DNA of 64,000 bases from Dermatemys mawii. Its lineage: Eukaryota; Chordata; Testudines; Dermatemydidae. Below, piece after piece: positions 54,491 to 64,000 of this stretch (the first letter of the stretch is position 1; each line of letters starts with the position of its first letter). The DNA lies in assembly GCA_007922305.1 (NCBI GenBank), contig ML677366.1, forward strand, positions 8,645,615 to 8,709,614. The letters run 5' to 3'. Under the pieces are notes generated by a model. The model ran no database searches, had not been told where the DNA came from, and saw only the letters and a list, made by a program, of their open reading frames with translations. The position numbers and the translations under genes were made by a program.

Positions 54491-57489
54491 AGCTGTGCAT
54501 ACTACCAGTACTGCCTGGGCTGCCGAGGGTGTCTACGTGTACATATGCCAGTGTGTGAGCAACTGACAGTGGGTGGTTTTGCTGTTTGCTTTATAAATAC
54601 ATTTGAATAAACTGGTTTGGTTTTTTTGGAGGGCAGTGGAAATTAAAGTGGGTTCCAGCTGAATTAATAAGAAGTTGGCCCTCTAGAAAGTCTGTTGCAT
54701 CTTCACTGTGGCACTAAATGAAGGGGCATGCTTCAGATTGCCTGGCACAGGTAGGGGGTAGAAAAGGTAGCATGGAAGTGCTCATAGAATATGGCCATTG
54801 TTCTTGTCCCTTTGAGCTCAGCCTCACAAAGTCCCATTAAGTAAGATCTCCGGAATGATTTTAAGATGAATTTATCAGAAGTTCCAGAATTTGGAAGCAG
54901 GAGGAGTTAAAAGGATGAAAAAAATCTAGAGAAACCAGAGTTTTAACGTGCTATGTCCTACAGGAGCCACATCAAACCGTTGGCATGGTTCGCATAGCAG
55001 GTGAGAGTTGGTTACTGAGACCCTTCAGTCTAACAAAACTTTTCCCTTTGTGATCCGATTTAAACCGTAAACCATAAATGCCTTGGTGCCTTCCTGACCA
55101 AGATAACAACCGCCAAAAAAAAGGGGGGCCTCAAAATATTAGTGTCATCTGTTTTGTGGTAGGGTCAGGCTCTTAATCAGTTTCAGGGGATAGCTGTTGG
55201 AATGGGAATGAAAGCCTTTTCCCCTGAATAGCTTGCTCTTCTCAGGTTATAGTGAAACAAAATATGTAACGGGGTTTTTTTGGCCTCTAAGTGTTACAGC
55301 CACTCTTTTAACTTTCCTTTTAAGTCGGAAAAATGCAGTGAATAGAATCGTTCTTTTCAACTCAAAACTTCTTCAGGAAGGTTGCACAGGTACTAACACG
55401 CCAGCTTTAGACGACCTTTACAAGTATCACATGGAGGCTTTATCCTGATTAAAATAGTTCTATACACACACGGGGGAAGGCCTGTGACACCACTCCGAAC
55501 AAAACCTCAGCAGGACAAGGTGTAAGAGGATAAAATATATTGCTTCCTCTAAGGGGAAGGGGTCTAAAGATTCTGAATAACAGAGAGTCATGAAAACCCT
55601 GTTTCACTTTGATTAATTCTAGACAGTTCTTCTTTAAGCAAATGACTAATGTGACCCTTGACCTGCTAGAAGAATTCTTTTAGCTCCAACCTTCAGGAAC
55701 CCCAAAGAAACAGTACTAAAGTTACACCTTATGTTGACCTACCTCATCCATCTGCTTTCAGTGGGCAAATGTCAAGTACATATTCTTTTCATGCTGATGG
55801 CAGGGGTGGGTGGGGGAAAGAGCATGCAGTTGGTGTAACTTAATACTGGTATCGAGATTTATTTACTGCTGATCATGGCTGGTGAAGTTTTTGTCTCTTG
55901 CCTATGTGCAAGGTTGTTTGGGTCAAGGTGCATATGCCGAAAGAGAATGGTTAGGAGAAGAGGTTGAGAGAAAAGAAGGACTAAAGGATACAGCCAAATA
56001 CTAAAGAACAAGAGGCTCAAGGGTAAATTTATAGTTATGTGATCTGAGCCCAGAGGGAGGCCTGTGCACGAATGCTCCCTGACCGTAAAAACGCACTAGC
56101 TGGTAATGGCTGCTAATGGTGCAGGGTGATTTTACTGAGTTAGACATGTGTACGTGGGAGAGGAGTGGAGGGGAGCACATTTTGGAAATGAGCCGATGGT
56201 GGGGTGAGCACAGAAAAAACATGGAGGTAGTGAAGTCATGCTTAAAATGATTGTGTTTGCTCTGCTTCCACAGCTGCCTTCTAATATCCTGAGGAGAGTC
56301 AAAAAGAAACATGCAATACATAACACAAGGAGCCTGTGGGACTTTTCATGCTGCTAACTTGCATGGTATTTCAAGAAGGATACTTTGCGTTTTTCCCTTT
56401 TAATTGTTCTGACCTTTTGCTCCCCATTCACAGTCTGCACAGTAGCAGTCTCCCCGTCTCAGGACAGCAGTGATGAGGCAATGGATTTGTTCACAAGTAC
56501 TTTGGGCTCACATGTCTCCCATTTTCAATTAGCAGATGAATAAAGACCTAGGGCCAGGTTTTAGTTTTGATTGCACTTCTTCAATTAGTTTTTTAATATC
56601 GCCCCCCACCCCACACTAAACCCACTACAAAGTCCTTCCGACTCCAGCCTTTGCACTAATACCTGATGGACTTTGCACTAATACCTGGTGGAACAATTCC
56701 ATTACAAGCATCCACAGTACTTATTATCATCTGGTGACTGGGGGTGCTTGGCTCATTGGCGCAAGGTCACTTGAATTCTACTCCCCATTACCCCGAGGCA
56801 ACTGCTTCCCAAGAAAAGCCAGTTACAATAATGAGATCACAAAACCCACAGGCTTTCTTTGATTGTGATTTCCAGCCAATTCAGCAGAACTAAGAAAGAA
56901 AACTGTTGTCCTTGTGTAGTCTGGCCTCTGTGCCTTCCTCTGCTGAGCTGAAATAATGGCCTAATCCAAGGCCAACTGAAGACCATGAGAGTCCTTCCAT
57001 TGTCTTAAGTGAACCTGGGATTGGGCCCTAAAACAATAAGCCACTAGGGGAATTTAACTAGGATGTGGATGTATGCATAGTTCGACTATCAAAATTAAAG
57101 ACCAATTTTCAAGTTGGTGATTTTACTTTGTTATTCTGTGATGCATAGGTTGTGGTTATTTAAAAATGTAATTCAAGTGGTAAAATCTTCATTCTTTCCA
57201 TGAATGTCTGATGATGCATTTTAACTGAGTCTCACCCTGAACTAAATTTGATCAGGAAAAGAGAAGTGTGCCCCTAGCTGAAATGGCAATTCTTGCCTGT
57301 GCTTGTTAGAGACAAAGATGCCCTGTGAATGAGCAAATAGAGTAAACTCCTGTTTTAGTAGTTATTCTTTTTGCAGCAAACGTCACTATATAATCAGTAG
57401 GTCACTACTGCTAGAATTGCACCTGACACATATGATTCAATCAATACAATTTTGCCTTTAACATCCATTGGAGTTGTGCAGGAATTAAT
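54491..57489. other. unique sequence with one tandem duplication
   Basis: No gene or transposon recognised. The notable feature is a 22-bp tandem pair at 56649-56692. The overlapping minus frames at 56001-56326 have no domain. Confidence 0.45.
56649..56692. repeat. 22-bp tandem duplication
   Basis: CTTTGCACTAATACCTGATG-GA at 56649-56670 repeats at 56671-56692 with a single change (GATGGA to GGTGGA). Confidence 0.9.
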
Positions 57490-57705
57490 GAGAGCAGACT
57501 TTCTCCCTGAGACTCCCTGTTCCCAAACCCACCCGAAAACCCATCTGCTCCACAAAGCTTTCCAGCTACAAGACCATACGCCACTCTATTTTTTCCCCAA
57601 CCCTGTATTGTCACATTATACACACATGTTCTTGGAGACTGTGAGCTCTTTGGTGCATGGACTTAATTTGTGCACAGGGAAGATACTGAATAAATAGATG
57701 ATTTT
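57490..57705 (+). mobile_element. L2 LINE, 3' end
   Basis: The decayed end of the protein (…HPKTHLLHKAFQLQDHTPLY from about 57527) runs into GGAGACTGTGAGCTCTTTGG (57634), TTAATTTGTGCACAGGGAAG (57663) and ACTGAATAAATAGATG (57685-57700), the L2 tail order. The minus frame at 57441-57623 is a shadow. Confidence 0.65.
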
Positions 57706-58178
57706 ACTTCACTATGCTCTCCTGTATGTGTAAAAAAAAAACAAAAAAAAAGTGTCCCAATGAATAACTGGGATATTGAAGGAGTTTGGTCATACTTTCT
57801 CCAAAGGAGGGGCCTGTTTAATTGTTTTTCATGTAATTTACTTGATAAGAATGAATGAAAAAAAAAGACATTCCAATCTGTAGTATACTGATGACACATT
57901 CCTGCTTTAGTTATTGCCAACACCATCCTGAATTCTTGATCTTTGGCTAAGGGCTGTTCTCTCTCTCTTGCTCTCTTAAAAAAAAACACAGATGGAGAAA
58001 TTTAAAAGTAACTTAAAACACATGAGCGGACTCACCACAGTCAGATTTAACATATTTGATGGGTTGTATTGGCTGGGGGGGCAAAGAGAAAAAAAAAGCA
58101 AAGCGTTAAAATCTCAGTCTAGTATCAATTGCTATAAAACTTCCACAAAAGACGAATATGATACTTTAAAGAACAGGC

Positions 58179-58245
58179 TTTGAACCTAATGCACATAATA
58201 TTTTATTGTGCATTATTGTTTGAACCTAATTCACATAATATTTTA
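58179..58245. repeat. 40-bp-period tandem duplication
   Basis: TTTGAACCTAATGCACATAA… at 58179-58205 recurs at 58219-58245 with one change (G to T) in 27 bases. The 13 bp between them (TTGTGCATTATTG) lie in the same period. Confidence 0.9.
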
Positions 58246-61200
58246 CAAATTAATTTGGGAGCTGAGAGGTTTCTGCTACAGGTGGGGTAAGAAGACCCTG
58301 TTTTAAAGGAAAGGGTAACAGAGCATCTGAGAGAGTCAACCAAAATGAAATATGTTATTGTTTCTTAAAGAATCACGGGCCACTCAAACATACCAAGAGC
58401 CTCTTGTTAGAAGTCACCACTTTCAAAATGCATTTGCAAGCTGTAATGTTCCAATTCTTGAATTGGATCATGAGTTCCTAACCTCCATTGGTCTGGCCTT
58501 TGAGCAGAACTTGAGAGGGGGAGTAGAGGGGGAGAAAAAAAGAGAGGGCGCGCAAAAGGATGAAGAAGAAAAGCAAAATAAATCAAAAGCAGCTTTCTTG
58601 GTAACACCAACATCTCAAAGGCCAAGTGTAAAAGGACCAGGGCTCTAATGATATCAATTAGGCTCAATCCTCTGTGACATTTTGGATATATTGTACCCAC
58701 TGAGTATACTCAAGTCCACATGTATAAGGTCATTAGCTGGGTCCAGAACATAACAAATTATGAGTAGAAGGGTTTTTTCTCTCCTAACACTTTCCACTTT
58801 CTAAAATAAATTACAGTCCATAATGGTTTCATGCTGAGAAGCTAATTCCACTTAATTTTTTCTTGCTATACCAGAGAAATGACTATTATATCATTGCATA
58901 TCTGAAAAAGAAACACTTGCTAGATTTTCTTTGCTAACGTGCCACAGCTAAGACTTCCTTTACAGGATTTCATTGTATAATTGGTATAAAAGATAACAGG
59001 GATATAGCCCTTACAAGACACTATCTGCCTTGGCTAATCTTTTACACTGTCCCTCATTACACTGTGGGCTTCTTCACAGAACATGTTCTGAAAGGGAAAT
59101 GGTAAACTACTAGGAACCGCAAAGCAAGAGTCTTCAACGTTGTCTGCTTGAATGTTTTGGCAGCTCCTCAGAAATATGTTATCTAGTTCTATCAGCAATG
59201 TCTCAGGATGTGGTGACCACCTAAAGGCATGCTTAGAGACTGACAATAAACTTGTGCTAATCCCTGCACTTCCTGTAACAACAGGCTTCATGCTGGAGCT
59301 GTCGTCATTGTTCAGTCCTTGGAGAGGAACTATGCCAATTTAGGCAAACACAGCAAAATCTTGTTACACAAATTGAATCAGTTCAGATCGCAGTTCCACT
59401 CCGCTTTGCAAGATTAGACAGAAATGTTGCCTTCGTCGAGGATACACAAATGTTAGTCATGACATTGCATGATAATGTCATTTCCACTGCAATCGTTTAA
59501 GACAAAAGGCTTCAACATATATATGACGGAATATCCAAAACCACAGACACACACGCCTCTCTTACAAAGTAATGAGTTGTTACTGATTCTAGATAAGAAA
59601 CAGGTTCACAGGTATAGCGTTATAGTTTGCGCTATGAAAACCAGGCATCTATTCCTTGTTTTCTAGTCCAGCATCTCTTGCAGGATCAACATCTTTCCAG
59701 TGCTGCCCCCAAAAGATGTGCAACACCTTTAGAACTGACGTACAACAGCCTTCCGATAGCAGTCAATAGCCCAGAAATGTCACACTACTCAGCAATAGGG
59801 CCACTTCCCCTCCCCATGCTCGGATACACGCTCTCTCCAGCTAACACAGCCTCTCTCATGGCATGACTCACAGTGTAGGACCATGTGCACTGGCTATACA
59901 CAGCTTCTGCCTGTGGGGACTTCCACCCTGTACTGTTGTGGACCCTTTCGCGCTCCCATATGCTGCCGGGGTAGTATATGGGGACCAAAGAAGGGGTCAT
60001 CCTAGCCCCCAGGTATTTTGATGAGGAGTCAGTAGCAACCAGAAAGTTGGCAGAGGGAATCTTGATTGCAAATCTTTCAATAAAACTGAGCTCATGGAAA
60101 CTTTTTATCACCATTTCTTTGCTGTTACAGCTTGCTTTCAACTTGCACCGTGGCTTTTTCCATCCACTTGATAAATGTTACATAACCTAGAATTTATTTT
60201 CACTTGCACTTTCTTTTTCCTTCTGTCTTCTTCCTCATCCAACACAGTCACATCTGTTTTACATTTATCTTGGGGGAAAATACGTTATTTATTGTCCACT
60301 GTGTTTCTTATGGTTTAAATGTTTGTAGAAATGGGAAAATGTGGCGGGGGGGGGGGGGGCGGGAGAAAGGGGAGATAGAGAAAAAGGATCCGTTTAGTTT
60401 TTCCAAGGGTTGGGTTCCCATAGTTCCTTTCTTTCTTCAGCTGTCAATGCCAGGTGATCTCCTAGATCCATATTTGGTGGGGAGTACTGCATTTTTAAAA
60501 CAAATGTCCATAAGTAGCGTAAATTATACGCATACAAACGTCTTATATATAGTAAAGTGACAACGTTATGTTTATCTCTGTGCAAGACACAACAGACAGA
60601 GAGCCCCTATAAATAGACCCAGACGCTGTACACTCTACTAAGCCCATTTACTGTTCTGTACTGAAACTCATACGAATTCTCAAGACACAAAGAACTTTCC
60701 TGTAATTTTCTGTTAAATAATAACCCAAGGTTACCTTGAGAATTCCTTATAGATAAAGTTGTGCAGGTAACCCTGCTTGTCAGTATAAAATATCTGTGTA
60801 TTCTTCACACACCACTGAAAAGCTCCTGCTTCCCTCTGGGAATGGTCAGACCTCTTGCCGTCTTTCTCCAAAGAAGATTTTGGAAGCTCTGACGAGTCAT
60901 TTCTCTGCTACTCTCTGTTTCTCCTTTCTCAGGGGCCTGCATCACAGCCACTATCTTTCCTGCTTGGGAAGGCTAGCTGCCTTCCAGCCGAGCCCTCAAT
61001 CCTCACTGTGCACTGAATTGGTTTGAGGGGTTATTGGTGAACGCTGTAAGCTATCCCTTCACTTTCTCTCTCTCACTTTAAAGCATGCTGTTTCTGCGGC
61101 ATGCCAACCCCCTTTGGGTCCTGAGAGTTAAAAGATAAGAGAAAATCTTGCTGAGGTTAGAGCATGGTAGAACCACAAACATAGTGAGTTTATCCAGATA

Positions 61201-61744
61201 ATTTTAAGGAAAATTTTTGCACCATTATTTTCAACAAGCACATCTTACCACCCAGTAGAAATGTGTCCTGATATCTCAGGGCTTATGATATAGGGCTCTA
61301 TAAATTCCATTGTTTTTATTAAGATGGAGAATTTCCTGGGCACGAGAGGGGTTGGTTTGACTGCTCCCTAACTGTACACTTAAATATATCCACAAAACAG
61401 GAACTGCTTGGGCAGCTACCCACTACAGAGAGGGAACAGACGCAGGAGAAAAAGGAAAACGTATTAATATACAAGTATTCTGGTGCACCTACTTCAGGAG
61501 GGAGTTCTGTAACTAAGCTGAGAAGACCCAGCTACCACCAGATAAGAACACAAGGCAGGGAGCCCACAGCATGAGTGAGGTCCTGGATTAGCAACACTTC
61601 GGTAGAGTTGCTCTAGGATTAGCTTTGATTTATGGATCTTGAGTCTGGATTTTTTAAGTCCTATTTCTTATGCAGGATACATACAACCTGTCCCTGTATT
61701 ATCATCATTTATATCTGGGGGAGGCAGTGTTCTCTCATGGATAG
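58246..61744. other. unique sequence, no gene supported
   Basis: No transposon family recognised. The frames at 58352-58648 plus, 58407-58700 minus and 59785-60141 minus (118 codons) show no domain. A 14-G run lies at 60346-60359. The block at 60640-60830 is AT-rich and unassigned. Confidence 0.4.
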
Positions 61745-62060
61745 GGTCATAGAGTTTAAGGCCAGAAGAGACCATCGGATCAACTAGTCTGACTTTCTGT
61801 TTATCAGTACCATCAGTACCACCCAGCACCCCACACTAAACCGAACATCTGAAATTAGACCAAAGTATTACAATCCACAGGAGACCTAACTATTAAGTGC
61901 CACAAACAGAGCATAGGAGGAGCCAGGATGCACCACTGCCTAAGGCCCCTGCAATGGCAGGGAACTAATTAAATGAGATATATCCAGATGACCCCAGCAA
62001 GTGACTAGCATCCCACGCTGCAGAGGAAGGCAAAAAACCCCAAGGTCATTGCCAGTCTTA
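61745..62060 (-). mobile_element. CR1 LINE, 3' UTR fragment
   Basis: GTCATAGAGTTTAAGGCCAG (61746), AGAGACCATCGGATCAACTAG (61767), CCAGCAAGTGACTAGCATCCC (61994) and GCAGAGGAAGGCAAAAAACCC (62020) are the 3' end of a CR1 subfamily, on the minus strand. It joins directly to an L2-like tail at 62061. Confidence 0.78.
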
Positions 62061-62165
62061 TCAGGGCCCCCATTGTGCTAGGAGCCATTCAAACAGCAAG
62101 GCAAAGACAGCACCTGCCTTGAAGAATTTACAATCAAATTTGAAGCAAGAAGCATTAAGAGCATA
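62061..62165 (-). mobile_element. L2-like LINE 3' tail
   Basis: GGCCCCCATTGTGCTAGGAGCC (62064) and AGACAGCACCTGCCTTGAAG (62106), then TTTACAATCAAATTTGAAGC, are the reverse complement of the tail at 52590-52772. Confidence 0.7.
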
Positions 62166-64000
62166 TAACAAAATAAAATGGACAAGATGGGGAGGAAGGA
62201 GGAGATGAACAGTAATAGGAATATGCAGTACACAGCAGCTCAGAGTTCAACTTGATTGATACCAGTTATGCAGAGGTTTAGAGTTTGTTTGTTTTTTAAA
62301 TAAATAATTAAATACATCAAATAGATCTCTTAAGTCCCCATTGGCCATCTACCAGCCATTATCACTTGGCCATTTCCCTTAGGCAGCACAGCGAAAGTGG
62401 GTCTGAAGCAGGATAGAAAGGAGGCTCTACAGACTAGTTCAAGGACAGCATTCAATGAGTAATAAAATAGCCAAGCATGTCTGTATTCTCCTCCATGGCT
62501 GATCCACACGGGGTAGGTGCCTGCTACCATTCCCAGCGGAAAAGATCTGTGCTTTGTAGCTAGAAGTCCCAGCAGTTAGCAAGGACTGCATGTGGGACCT
62601 TCAAATTATAAACCCTCTCCCACTTGAACGAAAGGATTAATTCTATTAGCCAGGGGCAATAGCATGCACGAATCCTCTCTGGACCGGCCACATAGGAGGA
62701 GGATACATTTGGCCATTGTGTTAACTCATGAGCTCAATACTTTCTCCATCCATGTACACATAAAAGTCTCTCAGCTATGCAGAATCTCATATAAGTACTC
62801 ATATAATTCTCCACAGAAGTGATACAACAAAGCCCTATCACCTGGAGTGTGATTTCTCTCTCTCTCTACGCCATTGCTCTTGCCTCCGAGAACACTATGA
62901 TCTTGTGATATTTCCATTAGTGGAGTATGAATACCAAAAAGTAAAATGAAAGCAAAGCCATGAAGGATCTATTCATGATTTTATATTATTTTTTTTTAAA
63001 AAAAGCTTTAATGTTAAAAAACAATCTGGTAAATTAATTCTCAGGTGCAAGCATAAAATAAGATGTCCTTTAGGAGTTGGGAATTAGCCCAAGAGCAGGA
63101 GGGATACAGTGGCAAAGGGCACGCTTTAAGAACGCCAGAAAAGATTTTGTAACAAATTAAGCTGCGGAGGAGACTGTGCCTGATGTTACAGGCCATTATT
63201 ATGCAGAGTTATGAAACACTGGTATGCATTAATAATAAAGATCAGTGTCGCCTTCTAGGGAAAAATTGAGCATTCTTTTAATTAACTTAAATTTTTCATC
63301 CAATTGATTGAAAAGCTCTCATCCTTTTTTACTTTCATGTATCCCTACATTTTATGCCGTAGGCTCAGAGCAGTTTTATCTCCAATACTTGGTGTTTTTG
63401 AAAGAGGCCACGTGTTTTCATTTTCAAAAAAATATCACAGCAACAAGCAAGCTGGGGCATGAAATGAGAAAAAATATGGAGCAGCTTTCAAGTAAATCAC
63501 CTTTTAAAATTTTATATATATCTTGGAGGGGAAGAAAGAAAATGCTTTTCCACTCACAAAGTGGTATTGGTATGCTGCGGTGATCAGGCGCCGAGTTGGC
63601 AGCTATCATGAAGGTGACGCATGGGGTTTCTGTTGGATATGGGGAAGATGGCTAAAATATTGATGACTAACTTCTTGTTATGACTTATTTGTCTTCCTTC
63701 ACTGTAAAACCTCAAGCCTCCAGCGTGGTTCGGGTGGTCTAAGAGCATGGACTCCTTCCTCAAAGGTTCTGGAGTACTAATGGATCCACTGTCTGCACTG
63801 CATCGTGGTCACTTGTTCTGCAAGTCACAGTCCTTTTTCCAGTCCCTCTTTCCAGTCTGGTGCAGCAATGTCATGGAGCAAGATAATTCAGAGCATTGTG
63901 TGAGCTCTCTATAGCCTGCCCCTCCTCACAAAAGATGTCCTCCTTTGGCTTTTTATGCTCACAGGCTGTTACATTAGCATGTGTGTATGCATAGTGTTCT
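62166..64000. other. unique sequence with candidate conserved block
   Basis: No gene or transposon recognised. The block 62990-63320 has AT-rich, repeat-free sequence with a POU-like TATGCATTAATAAT at 63223-63236 and AATTAACTTAAATTTTTC at 63276. The frames at 63308-63583 plus and 63424-63609 minus overlap and are not convincing. Confidence 0.4.

Noticed and set aside
59785..60141. 118-codon minus frame
   Set aside because: No recognised domain and no supporting context; length is within chance for this much sequence.
1..64000. CRISPR array, operon or bacterial mobile island
   Set aside because: No regularly spaced repeats with unique spacers, no dense coding, and the vertebrate retroposon content rules out a prokaryote.

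Overview
The window reads as 64 kb of non-coding vertebrate nuclear DNA, most likely from a cryptodiran turtle. Two tRNA-headed SINEs with a CR1-like tail (650-837, 50380-50577) match the tortoise Pol III/SINE (Cry) type. CR1 LINEs are the dominant retroposon, alongside L2, MIR, a Tx1-like LINE and many short inverted-repeat DNA elements. This combination fits Testudines; a crocodilian is less likely because of the SINE. Family names come from recognising consensus-like sequence by eye, not from a database search.

I found no host protein-coding gene, tRNA gene, rRNA gene or CRISPR array. The longest open frames are either inside transposon remnants (L2 reverse transcriptase at 30035-30825 minus, CR1 C-terminus at 49191-49697 plus and 5992-6850 minus, Tx1-like C-terminus at 8330-8723 plus) or chance frames with no recognisable protein. 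The window is best read as an intergenic gene desert or the inside of a very large intron; the sequence cannot separate these.

Layout: 1-9.3 kb is repeat-rich (SINE, CR1, a complete GC-rich hAT element with an exact 8-bp target duplication, a long CR1 3' end, a three-level nest in a MIR, and a Tx1-like fragment). 9.3-15 kb is almost repeat-free. 15-31 kb is dense in MIR, L2, CR1 and inverted-repeat elements, several nested, including an apparent solo LTR inside an L2. 31-42 kb is mostly unique AT-rich sequence. 42-53 kb holds CR1 copies, a 531-bp foldback element inserted in a CR1 with a 12-bp duplication, a second SINE and a 121-bp MITE. 53-64 kb is again mostly unique, with one L2 tail, one CR1 and several stretches that look like candidate conserved non-coding elements.

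The features do not form a pathway. What the window records is a history of insertion: old MIR and L2 copies were interrupted by palindromic DNA elements and an LTR, and the youngest-looking layer (CR1, SINE, foldback element, hAT) sits on top. The best leads are the foldback element at 49710-50240, the nested clusters at 7.7-8.2 kb, 22.1-23.5 kb and 28.9-30.8 kb, a two-copy unclassified dispersed repeat (7.3 and 28.5 kb), and the unique AT-rich blocks near 54.1-54.5 and 63.0-63.3 kb.
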